Origin: Dasypus novemcinctus | Taxonomy: Eukaryota > Chordata > Mammalia > Cingulata > Dasypodidae | Direction of reading: 5' to 3' | Assembly: GCF_030445035.2 (NCBI RefSeq) | Contig: NC_080702.1 | Span: forward strand, 13,276,029-13,340,028 | Length of the DNA stretch: 64,000 bases | Shown here: positions 36,000-46,390 of the stretch, piece after piece | Layout: every line of letters begins with the position of its first letter | Position numbering within the stretch: the stretch's first letter is position 1 | Made by a program: the position numbers and the translations under genes | The notes under the pieces: model-generated | What the model was told of the DNA's origin: nothing | The model's database searches: none | The model's input: only the letters and a program-made list of their open reading frames with translations

Positions 36000-36795
36000 T
36001 AGCATACTTGGGGTTCCTGGTCAGGTGTGGGTGCTCTCTCTCTGGAAATTAAAGAGACATTGTTTTCTGTGCTGTGCTGGTTCAACGAGGACCCACTTGA
36101 ATCTCCTACTGGACCTCTCAGGCAGCTGTCCTGCTGCCTTGGGAGAGAGGGAAGTGAGGAAGGGAGAAAGGGGGAATGTCAGATTCCCAAGCATTTTATT
36201 TAACTGCAAAGAGGATTCCTTGCTCGAAACTTTGTCTGGTATTTTGCTGGTTTGTCTTCTTGTTTTTCCTTCTTCTTTATCCCCCCAAGGCCCTTTTTTC
36301 TTTCTTTTTTTTTCCTTAGTTGCTCCCTCCATCCCTTTTTTTTTTCCTTTCTCTTCCTTTAAACTTTTTTTATATTACGTTCCGCAGGGAGCACATCACA
36401 TTTGCTGTATTTCCTCATCCTCCATTTCCTCTTTTCTGTGTGTATTGATTTTGGCCACCAACATTATCCCCTTTCCGCTACATCTTTCTATCCTCCATCA
36501 TTTACTGTTTCTCTTACATTACACCTCTCTTTGTTTGGCCCCCTATTTTTCTGACTTTTTATTTCTAATACCTTTGTTCTGGTTTGTCTTATATTGACTA
36601 TGTTATTGTCCTTTCTTTTCTCTTTCCCTCTCTCCTGAACACACTAGCCTTTTAATAATTCACACTATATTCCTCCCCATATTCAGTTTACTGTCTCATT
36701 ATAGGTACTCTACTTTTCTTACTATTATAACTCTACAGAGTTTACAGGAGTCTAATATGCTTTCTCCTAGATCTCACATGATTCCTCTGGTAATA
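36000..36795 (+). mobile_element. L1 5'UTR fragment with pyrimidine-rich tract
   Basis: 'acatcacatttgctgta' and 'cctcatcctccatttcctc' match 19140-19185 of the full L1 in order, as do 'ctaatacctttgttctg' and later 'catattcagtttactg'. No ORF1 follows; the next sequence is L1 3'UTR. The 3' boundary is near 36795. Confidence 0.6.
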
Positions 36796-36819
36796 TTTAC
36801 TATAAATACTAGGCGGTGG

Positions 36820-36987
36820 TTTCTTAAAGGAGATAAGAGTAGGACTAAGATGGCCGACTGATACTTACTGTATATAGAAGTTTTAATTAGCTTTACTGTA
36901 AAAGTGTGGAAATGTAGAGTGGATAGTAACACATAGCTAGTAACAGCCAGTTCATAAATGGGGATGTGGCTGAAAACGGTAGTCTAC
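36820..36987 (+). mobile_element. L1 3'UTR, left half split by the provirus
   Basis: 'ggagataagagtaggactaa' to 'gactgatacttac' and 'gttttaattagctttactgt' match 54410-54480. The right half resumes at 44044 after the provirus. Confidence 0.6.
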
Positions 36988-37286
36988 TGTAGGTGGAACA
37001 GCAGAGACATTCAGCCTGGCTGTGTTGAGAGCAACTAGATGAGCACTCTCTCTAGTCCACACGCTTTTGGGCACACCCAAAAGATGGCGCACAGGCACTG
37101 AGCCAAATGTCTCCAGCCCCGCCTCACCCTCCTCCCGTGAGCCCTCCACCTGTCAGCTATGCCCCGTAAGCCAAACTGCTATATAAACGCTGCAACTTCC
37201 TCAATAAAGCAGATGTGCATCGTGAACCCGTCTCCGGAGTGAGTCTGTCTCCGTCATCCTTACCTCAACGAGCCCCTTGTTCAACA
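36988..37286 (+). repeat. Provirus 5' LTR
   Basis: It begins TGTAGG and ends TTCAACA. A TATA box (TATATAAA, 37180-37187) and a polyadenylation signal (AATAAA, 37203-37208) are both present and close together, so R is short. At 299 bp it is short for a betaretrovirus-like LTR. Confidence 0.9.
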
Positions 37287-37288
37287 AG

Positions 37289-37306
37289 TGGTGCCCGAAC
37301 AGGGAC
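37289..37306 (+). other. Primer binding site, tRNA-Lys3 type
   Basis: tggtgcccgaacagggac starts two bases after the LTR. It differs at one base (t for c at position 4) from the sequence complementary to the 3' end of tRNA-Lys3. MMTV and lentiviruses use Lys3, while human HML proviruses mostly use Lys1,2. Confidence 0.85.
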
Positions 37307-37358
37307 TCGTGGCAGCCAATGCTCCTGCCGTCTATGACTCGGGTAAGTGATCCTTGCC

Positions 37359-40145
37359 ATGGGTAACCTCCCCTCCTCCCCTCGGACTCCGCAGGCTCGA
37401 GCCCTGCCCACTCTCTTGGCAAGTAGGCATATTAAAATATCAAAAAAAGCCTTAACCAGTACTGGGATATGATAGCCCACTTCAATCCCTGGCTCTCGAC
37501 TGCGTCTCTATGGGACCCTCAGACCTGGGCTAAACTGTTAAAGCACGTGCGCTCTGCAGAGGGTCGTGAAAACAAAACATTCCCTCTCAGCCTTATCCCT
37601 GCGCTCCTAGCTATTCATGCTTGCCTTACGGGGGCTCCAGAAGACAAACCAGCCCCTATCCCTGATATAATGTCTGCAGACTGCTCCCCAGCAGCGCCGC
37701 CTTATACCTTAACCCTCACACAGTTGTGGGGCTCGACTATACCGCCCAATACTAATGCTCTATACTCTCCTCTATTGGAATTTGTGGGGGACATCAGCTC
37801 AGACACCAATGCCACCAGCCCCCCAGCACCACCTGACGCTAAGACAAGGCAGAGCCACCCAATAAGAGACTCGCTACCATCCCTGTCTACATATAATAAC
37901 ACGAGTTAAAAATGTTGTTTCACCTAAAGTAAGGGGGAAATGGAAAGGACAAATGAATTTATATGGCAATGAGTCTCTAAAAAAGAGTCTGGAGGTTGTC
38001 AGAAGGATTGCCCTTATGCACACCTGAGCAGAGTCTCAGAGACAGATAAAGTAGATACAGCCCCAGGTATTGGTTCTTTTGAGGGCTAAAGAGACCCACA
38101 GGTTCTATGGTCATGGCAGGTGGAGTTCACTGCCATGTCAGTTGGCCCTTCTTTGGAGCTGGTGTTTCTGCGTGATGGAGCTGGACTCAGATGTGATCTC
38201 TTTTCACAAGCCTTTCATGCTACTTTACTGGAACTGTAGTTGGTGCTGGGCTTTAAGATATATCTAGGGGATTTGAATCTCTGGACTGACAATATGATAG
38301 CCAGGCCCTGAGCCTCAACAGACTTCAGCTCCTACACTCTGGTTTATTGGACTTACCCACTCAGCTAACATGGAGTTGAAGAAGGTCAGCCACCACACCA
38401 TGGAGCCTAGAGTGCCTACAACTGAAAGCAGGAGGATTGCAGCCAATATCCATGTGGAATCTAAGTCCCCTCTTGACATAGATGTGGAATGGACACAACC
38501 AAGCCAAGGTCCACAGGAAGGAGGAATACAGTAAGGATTAGAGTGGACTTAATGATATTCTATTCATGAACTATTGTGGTTAATAATCGAGAAAATGTGG
38601 CATTGGTGTGGAAAAAGTGGCCATGGTGGCTGCTGGGTGCGGGGAATGGGAGGAAGAGATGAGATGTGGAGGCATTTTAGGGACTTGGAGTTGTCCTGAG
38701 TGGTGCTGCAGGGACAACTGCCAGACATTGTATGTCCTCCCATGGCCCACTGGACGGAACGTGGGAGACTGTGGGCTATGGTGTGGTCTACAGGCCATGG
38801 GGTGCAGTGATGCCCACAGATGTACTCACCAGATGCAATGGATGTGTCATGATGATGGGAGAGAGTGTTACTGTGGGGGGAGTGGTGGGGTGGGGGTGGT
38901 GGGGGTGAATGGGGACCTCATATTTTTTGAATGTAATAATTTTTTTTAAATGAATAAATAAAATTAAATTTAAAAAAAAAATAAAATAAAAAGAGACTCG
39001 CTACCGAGGAACTTTCTGCTTTGGGAGTCCCCACGCCAAAGGAACTCTCTGCTGCAAAACTCCCCGTGTTAGCACTTCCCACTTCGCAACTTCCCCCTCC
39101 ACAGAACCCAGCTCCCCAGGAAGCCTGGGCTATGGGCACTCCCTGTGACACCTCAGACTCTCCTACCAGCAGTCCATGGTTAACTAACTACTCCCAGCTT
39201 TGCTGGCAACGAGATGCCCATTCTATCACAGGAGCAGAATCATGGCCCCACTTCCATCCTGTTAATGTAAACCCCACTGCTGCCCGCCCGGCACAACGGT
39301 ATCCCCATGAACAAAAAACAATCACCACTTTACGACGTGTCATGCAAGAGGATGGCCTTAACAGTCCATGTGCACAAACGTTATTAGAAAACCTCAATGT
39401 AGACCTTAATTGTGCCACTGATTGGAAAAATCTAGCACGTGCTCTATTACCTACTGGGGATTATATCCAATGGAAAGCACTCTATTATGATGAGGCTGAA
39501 ATACTGGGAGAAAGAAATGTGGCGGCTGGAGTTAATATTCCCACAGAATCCTTACAAGGAGAGGGCCAATATGCATCTTCTACTGTCCAGGCGACAGGGC
39601 CCTTCAATATTTTGATCAATGCCGTTTATGCACTATGAGAGCATTTAAAATTAAATCCAAAAGGAAATCCCCTTCAAATGTCTAAACTTGTACAAGGTGC
39701 TAATGAAGGCTTTGTTAACTTTTTTGGCTGAGTTAAGGAAGTGGTAGAGAGAAAAGTCACCCATGCCACAGCAGCGGACATGCTAGTAAAGGACCTTTAA
39801 TGGGAGGTGGCCAAGGGTGAATGCCGTAGAGCCATCGCTCCGTTGTGCAAGGGCACACCGGAAGACTGGGTGCTAGCTTGTCGTGACGTCGGCTGGGTAT
39901 CCACCAGCGTGTTGGCGGCCGCCCTAGTCCAGCATCTCAAGGTATCCCCCAAATCAAACTCAGGCAATTGTTTCCATTGTCACTCTACTAGACATTTTGC
40001 GAGAGAATGCCCACAAAAACAGTCACAAAAATCCTCTCCTAGCAAGCCAAATCCAATCTGTCCTTTAGGTGCCACAAGGGGCTCCATTGGAAACGCGACT
40101 GTAGGTCTCACACCAACGCCTGTGGAGAAACCCTACTGCCTTTAA
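37359..40145 (+). pseudogene. gag: Provirus gag, broken and split by L1
   Basis: Gag forms the capsid shell. The start at 37359 reads MGN, giving a Gly-2 myristoylation site. The frame shifts near an A7 run (37442-37448), after which a betaretroviral matrix motif (YWDMIAHFNPW) and the rest of matrix follow. An L1 tail lies at 37879-38990. Capsid sequence resumes near 39006 and is stopped at 39636-39638, 39729-39731 and 39798-39800. Nucleocapsid has a full CX2CX4HX4C knuckle at about 39969-40010. A second knuckle near 40070-40105 is split by a one-base shift. The order matrix, capsid, nucleocapsid and the RAI..L capsid end resemble class II elements. The gene cannot give a working product. Confidence 0.85.
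37879..38990 (+). mobile_element. L1 3' tail inserted in gag
   Basis: A perfect 15-bp duplication of gag sequence, aagagactcgctacc (37864-37878 and 38991-39005), frames the insert, which ends in an A-rich tail. It covers module B from a point equal to about 26408 in the full L1. It is very close to the fragment at 45903-46390 and differs from the young 27-kb copy, so it belongs to a separate subfamily that was active after the provirus arrived. Confidence 0.95.
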
Positions 40146-40189
40146 ATGAGAAGCGGGGCACCTCTCAGCCCCACCAGTAAGAGGAAACT

Positions 40190-40548
40190 CGATTAAATCC
40201 AGGCATTTATTGGACAGTCCCCATCACCCAAAACAAAGCGTGGTTAACCCTAGATATTAATGGAAAATCCATAGTAGGGCAGCTTCATACAGGGGCGGAT
40301 ATCTCCGTCCTAAATAGTAAGGAGCTAGACCCAGAATGGCCCCTACAGATCGGGCCCATTATTCAGGGAGTGGATGGCTTAAAAACTTCCCGCCAAGTTT
40401 CAAAACCCTTAACTTGGACAGACCCAGATGGTGCTGCAGGACAATTCCAACCCTTGGTGTTGACACAACTCCCTAATACCCTATGGGGCAGAGACAAAAT
40501 GCCTCAGCTCGGAACCGTCCTAACAACTGACCAGTTCCCCCAATCCTA
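40190..40548 (+). pseudogene. pro: Provirus pro (aspartic protease), catalytic Asp lost
   Basis: The retroviral protease cuts Gag and Pol. About 118 codons are visible, with GIYW near the start and the flap and end regions recognisable. The catalytic triad normally reads D-T/S-G. Here it is H-T-G-A-D, with His (CAT, 40286-40288) in place of the catalytic Asp. Only a short stretch separates the nucleocapsid end from the protease core, so the dUTPase domain usual in betaretroviral pro is absent. Whether it was lost here or in an ancestor is not known. Confidence 0.8.
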
Positions 40549-43130
40549 AAGGCCACTGCTCCACCACTAATGACAATCATGAAACCCCTACCAGTCACCC
40601 TAAAATGGGATACTAAACAACCCATCTGGGTGGACCAGTGGCCCCTGCCTCGTGAAAAACTCACTCAACTCAAAATCCTTGTCCAACAACAGCTAGACCT
40701 CGGGCACCTAGAGCCCACTACCAGCCCCCTTAATACCCCTGTATTTGTTATACAAAAGAAAGCAACAGGCAAATGGCGCTTCCTTCATGACCCGCGGGCC
40801 ACCAACTCTCATATGGAAAAGATAGGCTCACCACAACCGGGTGTCCCTCATCCCTCAGCTATACAAGAAAATAGTTATATTTTTATAATAGACATAAAAG
40901 ATTGTTTCTTTTCTATCCCATTGCATAAACAAGACCGCCCATATTTCTCCTTCACAATTCCGGCAATTAACCATGCTCTGCCAGCTGAGCGGTACCAATG
41001 GAAAGCCCTCCCCCAAGGCATGAAAAAGTCCCACAATATGTCAAAATTCATAGGCAATGCCACGTTACCATTGCAAACTTACTGCCAAATCATCCACTAC
41101 ATGGATGATATTCTCACAGCACACCCTGATCAGGATCATCTAACAAACTGTTTTCAGGTGTTACTCCATAATCTAAAACAGTTGGGACTGCAAATCACCC
41201 CCGAAAAGGTGCAAACTAAATCGCCCTTCAGCTTTCTAGGATACGTATCAATACGGGCATCAAGCCCTTGTCACCATCTCAAACAATAACACAAAATTGG
41301 ACATTAAATGAACTGCAGAAAATCTGCGGGGACATAAACTGGATCAGACCACATCTATCCCTATCATCACATAAATTAGCCCCCCTCTTTTCCCTTTTAG
41401 GGGGAGAACCCAATCCCACGAGTCGTCGTGTTTTCACTTCTGAAGCTGAAGACGTCATAAAATATATCAATTCCCAAATGCAAAACACAGAACTGGCCAA
41501 AATTAATCCTCATAAACCTCTCCTTGCCATAGAATTAGCAACCCAAGGAACGCCCACTGGAGTTCTATGTCAAAATGAGCCCCTATACTGGGTGCACCTC
41601 TCCTTCAATAGTCTCAACAAAATCACACCCCAATTAACGGCCTTTTGCCTACTGGGGAGAAAATTACGATACACAGCAAAAAGCATCTACGGCCAGGAGC
41701 CAGACAAACTAATCTTGCCTCTTACAGGAGAGCATATCACCCACCTCCTCCAAACCAACCTTGAAATACAAACGCTTGTAGCAGGATTTCCTGGGCAAAT
41801 AGATAATCATCGGCCCACTCACAAACTTCTCTCCACCCTCGAGCAATTGCCGCGCAGTTTCCATGAGAACGCTTACACGCCGTCCAAGCCACTCCCAAAT
41901 GAAACCCCTGTCTTTACAGACGCCAATAAGTCATTCCATGTAGTACTCCTAAAACAACAAAAACAAATGGATCGGATTACAAAATGCCCCCATGACGGCT
42001 CAGTACAGTTTGGAGAACTATATGCACTCTTCCTTGCGCTATATCATTGTCAGAATATCCCTATAAATACCTTCTCCGGCAGTGCATATGTGGTACAAAC
42101 CCTACATAGCCTTCCACATGCAGTCTTCCGCTTAAGAAAAACCCAACTAGATGACCTGTTAACCCAAACCAAGGCTATCCTTGAAAATAGAGCACAGCCA
42201 TGGTACATACAACATATTAGAGCACATACTGGTTTGCCTGGCCCTCTAGCACGAGGGAACCAGCAAGCAGATGAATCCATTGATTAATACTCACTGCACC
42301 GGCTATTAATCAAGCACCCACTTTACATGCCAAATTCCATATGTCTGCACATGCCCTCAAGCGGCTGTTTCATTCGCTCTCTCACCAACAATGAAAACAT
42401 CTAACTCATGCCTGTGCGTAGTGTGTCCCCTGTTACCACCAGGACCACTTCAACCCCAAGGAGTCAACCCAAGGGGGTTACATCATAACAGCTTATGGCA
42501 AATGGACGTCACCCACGTCCCCTCTTTTGGGACACTGAAATATGTCCATGTAATTATTGACACATATTCCGGATTTGTGTTTGTCACCGCTCTCTCTCGT
42601 GAGCGTACCCGTCATGCTACTTCTGCCTTGTTGCAGGCCATTCTACAAATGGGGGTGCCATGGGCCTTAAAAACAGACAACAGACCCTGTTATATCTCCC
42701 AATCCTTCCAATCCTTCTGTTCTGAATGGCGGGTCAAACATCTACAGGCATCCCACACAACCCACAGGGTCAAGCCATCGTTGAACACGTCCATGCCACC
42801 CTGAAACAACATATAATAAAACAAAAGGGGGAGGACCCTAGGGATATACTCAAAAACATCATAACAAAAGCCCTAATTACACTAAATTACTTTTCTTTCA
42901 ATTCTGAAGGTCTCTCTCCTGCCAACAAGCACTGGGGAGGACTCCCCTCTATACCCACACCAGTGCCCTTGCTGCACTGGAAAGACCCCCTGATGCAACA
43001 ATGGAATGGGCCCCATCCCCTACTAGTACAGGGATGAGGGTCTGCTTGTGTCCTTCCAGAAAACGCAGACCAGCCCATCTGGGTCCCCAGCAGATTGATA
43101 CAGCTCGCCCTGCCCACTGAAAAACGAGAT
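40549..43130 (+). pseudogene. pol: Provirus pol (RT, RNase H, integrase), broken
   Basis: Reverse transcriptase is open from about 40570 to 41289, with WPLP, LEPTTSP, a GKWRFLHD block and the YMDD catalytic motif (41098-41109). A frame change near 41270 leads to the connection and RNase H regions. RNase H keeps its first Asp (41919-41921), Glu (42015-42017) and last Asp (42270-42272), but the second Asp is Gly (GGC, 42078-42080). A stop ends this part near 42286. Integrase has QMD (Asp 42505-42507), KTDN (Asp 42676-42678) and Glu at 42783-42785, the last in another frame after a shift near 42750. The C-terminal domain with WNGP and IWVPSRL follows. All three integrase catalytic residues survive, but the gene is not translatable. 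Confidence 0.88.
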
Positions 43131-43655
43131 GGCCGATCCTCTGCCGCCGAAGATGACCCCCCAGACAGTCACTCAACTCGCAGGCGACATAAATAACCTG
43201 TCCCTGGAAGAAAGGCGAGAAGAAGGCAGCCCTGTGAGACAACGCCATCAACACAGTACTCCTGCCCATCCCACGTGTCACATCACACGGGGAAACATCA
43301 AATCATTACGCAGAGAAGCCCAACGTATGGCACCTGCCCCTGCAACACCAGAAACCCTCTTCCTCCTCATTTGCTCGATCCTCACAGCAAACTCCGCTCG
43401 CGGACAGCTGCTCTGGACCACAGTATGACATCTGCCTCTTCTTATGCCCGTGGACATGGACGCTCCACAGTACCTCAACCTCACCCAACTATTAACATCC
43501 CAAATCTTATCGATTAACAACACCTGAGCCTCTGGAGTAGACACCTCTTTACTAACTGCAATGCTAGAGCACGTACAGTCCCTCCTATCATCTCCCAACC
43601 TCCTGCTATGGCTTGTAATAGGAATCTTAATTGTTGTCATATGTATTGTCTATTG
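43129..43655 (+). pseudogene. env: Provirus env, internally deleted
   Basis: The first part (43129-43428, about 99 codons) overlaps the end of pol in another frame, as in class II elements, and has an Arg-rich leader followed by a hydrophobic signal-like segment (FLLICSILTA). After about 43430 the frame is lost. At about 43590-43655 a hydrophobic stretch (LLWLVIGILIVV) followed by a short tail looks like the transmembrane anchor of the Env C terminus. Between them is room for about 150 bases where env normally has well over 1.5 kb, so nearly the whole surface and transmembrane ectodomain is missing. It cannot encode a usable envelope protein. Confidence 0.65.
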
Positions 43656-43725
43656 ATGTATCAACAAAAGCCATCAAGCTTTATCCAAAAAAACTGAAGA
43701 AAGGAAATTAGTATAGTAGTTAATA

Positions 43726-44037
43726 ACAGAGGGGGAGATGTAGGTAGAGCGGCAGAGACATTCAGCCTGGCTGTGTTGCGAGCGACTAGATGAGCACTCT
43801 CTCTAGTCCACACGCTTTTGGGCACACCCAAAAGATAGCGCACCGGCGCTGAGCAAAATGTCTCCAGCCCCACCTCACCCTCCTCCCGTGAGCCCTCCGC
43901 CTGTCAGCTATGCCCCGTAAGCCAAACCGCTATATAAACGCTGCAACTTCCTCAATAAAGCAGACGTGCATCATGAACCCATCTCCAGAGTGAGGCTGTC
44001 TCCATTGTCCTTACCCCAACGAGCCCCTCATTCAACA
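43726..44037 (+). repeat. Polypurine tract and 3' LTR
   Basis: A purine run (agagggggaga, 43728-43738) lies directly before the LTR, where plus-strand synthesis starts. The LTR occupies 43739-44037, again 299 bp. Differences from the 5' LTR are mainly transitions, as expected from methyl-CpG decay. Confidence 0.88.
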
Positions 44038-44043
44038 GTCCAC

Positions 44044-44985
44044 ATTTGTAAATGCCTGAAGAATAACCTAGGAACTGAATAGCACAGAAAACCAAGAGGT
44101 GGATGAGAATTGTGGTTGATGATACAGATTCAAGTGTCCTTTGTCAGAAGGAGCAAATGCACATCACTATTTGATCACATACAATACGGTGGGAGAGGAC
44201 AAACATGGGAAAAGCACAACTGGAGCGGCAGATGGACTGTGATTAGCAGTAATAATGTAGTATTCTTGCATTTATGCCAAAGATGTACTATGTAGGTAAT
44301 GGTGCAGTATGGGAAATATGTGCCATATGTACACTATGGATATGGTAACAACTGGATGATATCATCATATAATCTGTAACCAATATTCCACCACAGTGTG
44401 GTATGCTGATAGAGGGATTTGTTTGGGAATTCTACACATGTGCACAATTATTTCCTAAATTTACAACTTCTGTCATAAAAATACATTAAAAAATAGTAAT
44501 AGGGTGGGTTGGGGGAAAACCTACCAAATATAAGAAAAGGATTATAATTAGTAGTAAAATTTCCTCGATATTCTTTCATAATCTATAAAAATTGTCTCAT
44601 GATAATGAAAGGTATTGATGGAGGGCCGATATATGGGATCCCATACATATGTCATGCATGTTTGCTTTGTAGGTTCACAATTTTTATTATACACTTATTG
44701 TTTATGTATGTTTATACATAAATGAGATAAAGATAACAAAATAAGGTTGGTTGGGGGAAAAATGCTTTGGTTAGTAGAAATATTTTGATGTTCCCCTTTA
44801 ATCATTACTGGAAAATGTTTAACAAGAAAGCAAGGTATTGGTGGTAGGGTGAGGTATAAGAGTCCTGTTGATGTTATATATGTTTCCTTTGTAAGCTCAA
44901 AACTATTCATATAAACTTATTGTTTACATAGGTTTCTGTATGAGTGATATACTTCAATAAATTTTTTTTTAAATTAAGAAAAAAA
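44044..44985 (+). mobile_element. L1 3'UTR, right half, with tandem ~230-bp units
   Basis: It continues the 3'UTR from 36987. 'gaggtggatgagaatt' near 44100 matches 54630. From about 44480, two related units begin 'aatagggtgggttggggg' and 'aataaggttggttggggg'. Each runs through a 'gtattgatgg' or 'gtattggtgg' block to 'tttgctttgtaggttcac' or an equivalent. The end is 'cttcaataaattttttt'. Confidence 0.6.
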
Positions 44986-44989
44986 ACAC

Positions 44990-45570
44990 CATTTCCATTA
45001 ATTCCAACACCTACTCTCCACTTCACTGGCCATATAGGATTGAAGCCACCCCTCAATTAGAGGTCGAGTGGTCATCACCCATCCCAGAATCTTCAGGATT
45101 GGGGAATAAAATATGGAATTGAGGGGACTTACTGGTATTCTACTACAGACATAATGGTATTCAAGCAATGGAAGAAATTTTATCATTGATGTGGAAACAC
45201 TGGCCACTAGAGAAGCAGAAGGCAGGGAGAGGGAAAAGGAGGTGTAAAATATGGGGTCATTGTTGGAACATCAAATAGTCCTGAATCACATTGCAACGAC
45301 ACATATAAGACATTAATTCCCTGCCATAACCTACAGAATTGAGTGGGAGAGAGTGTAAACTAAATGTAAACTGTAAACCATGCTTAGTGGCAATGCTCCG
45401 AATGTGTTCATCAACTGCAGTGAATTTACCATACTAATGAAAGAAGTTGTTAAATGTGGAGAAGGGTGGGAGGTGTGGAGAGTGGGGCATTTGGGTACCC
45501 CTTATATTTCTGTATAAAATTTTCTGTAATCTATTTTTCTTCTAAAAAAATAAAAAATATATTTTAAAAA
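44990..45570 (+). mobile_element. L1 module B fragment (second copy of the 33-kb junction)
   Basis: It matches 33051-33705 over its whole length, then passes into the same ORF2 continuation ('cactacagcacctaaaaaa' here, 'cactatagcatctaaaag' there). The left edge sits at the same 'ttccatt' string. Confidence 0.6.
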
Positions 45571-45902
45571 AACTATTCTATTCACTACAGCACCTAAAAA
45601 AAAACAAACCTGAGAATAAATTTAAACAAAGAGATGAATGACCTGTACAATGAAAACCACAAAACACTACTGAAAAGAAATTAAAGAAGACCTAATAAAT
45701 GGCAAGAAATTACCTAAAGTGATCTACAGATTAAATGCAATACTTCTCAAAATCTCTACGGTCTTTTTTTTTGGAGAAATGGAAAGAGTTGATCCTCAAA
45801 TTCATATGGAATAGCAAGAGGTCCCAACTAGCAAAATCAATCTTTCAGAAGTCTCACAACTAAATAACAACCACATGCAGCCAGGATATCATGCCATATC
45901 AT
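45571..45902 (+). mobile_element. Old L1 ORF2 piece
   Basis: 'tgaatgacctgtacaatgaa', 'gtgatctacagattaaatgc' and 'cctcaaattcatatggaata' align with 33760-33975 of the paralogous block. The frame is broken. Confidence 0.6.
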
Positions 45903-46390
45903 ACAACCAAGCCAAGGTCCACAGGAAGGAGGAATACAGTAAGGATTAGAGTGGACTTAATGATATTCTATTCATGAACTATTGTGGTTAATAATCGAGA
46001 AAATGTGGCATTGGTGTGGAAAAAGTGGCCATGGTGGCTGCTGGGTGTGGGGAATGGGAGGAAGAGATGAGATGTGGAGGCATTTTCGGGACATGGAGAT
46101 GTCCTGAGTGGTGCTGCAGGGAAAACTGCCGGACATTGTATGTCCTCCCATGGCCCACTGGATGGAACGTGGGAGAGTGTGGGCTATGGTGTGGACCACA
46201 GGCCATGGGATGCAGCGATGCCCAGAGATGTACTCACCAGATGCAATGGATTTGTCATGATGATGGGAGAGAGTGTTACTGTGGGGGAAGTGGTGGGGTG
46301 GGGGTGGTGGGGGGGTGAAGGGGGACATCATATTTTTTGAATGTAATATTTTTTTAAATGAATAAATAAAATAAAATTAAAAAAAAAAAA
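45903..46390 (+). mobile_element. L1 3' tail, same subfamily as the one in gag
   Basis: It starts 'aaccaagccaaggtccacag' and is nearly identical to 38497-38990, ending in an A-rich tail. It is absent from the matching position (about 34070) in the paralogous block, so it inserted after the two blocks separated. Confidence 0.85.

Larger units (their letters stand above)
30640..36820 (+). mobile_element. Old L1 ORF2 remnant, multiply interrupted
   Basis: ORF2 order is kept across pieces: endonuclease-like sequence at 30655-31190, mid ORF2 at 31590-32400, reverse transcriptase to about 33045, then 33715-34015 ('tctacagattaaatatgata', 'cctcaaattcatatggaata') and 35310-35680 ('gtaaaaacaacatggtacgg', 'gatttttgactagcctgtca'). 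Every frame is broken. Insertions inside it are SINEs at 31207 and 35698, an L1 tail at 33051, and 5'UTR-like blocks at 34020-35285 and 36000-36795. Its 3'UTR runs on at 36820-36987 and, past the provirus, at 44044-44985. Confidence 0.7.
36988..44037 (+). mobile_element. Class II (betaretrovirus-like) endogenous provirus
   Basis: Two 299-bp LTRs bound a gag-pro-pol-env remnant of about 5.9 kb plus a 1.1-kb L1 tail. Flanking 6-bp repeats are gtctac (36982-36987) and gtccac (44038-44043), the length usual for betaretroviral integration. The primer site is of tRNA-Lys3 type. A Gly-2 gag start, two zinc knuckles, a YMDD reverse transcriptase and a YWDM motif in matrix support class II. All genes carry stops or frameshifts and env is mostly gone, so the copy is inert. 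LTRs differ at about 23 of 299 sites by eye, suggesting integration some tens of millions of years ago at most. Confidence 0.9.

Noticed and set aside
36025-36597. 190-residue hydrophobic open frame
   Set aside because: It is a translation of the pyrimidine-rich L1 5'UTR tract, which gives Phe, Leu and Ser runs in any T/C-rich frame.
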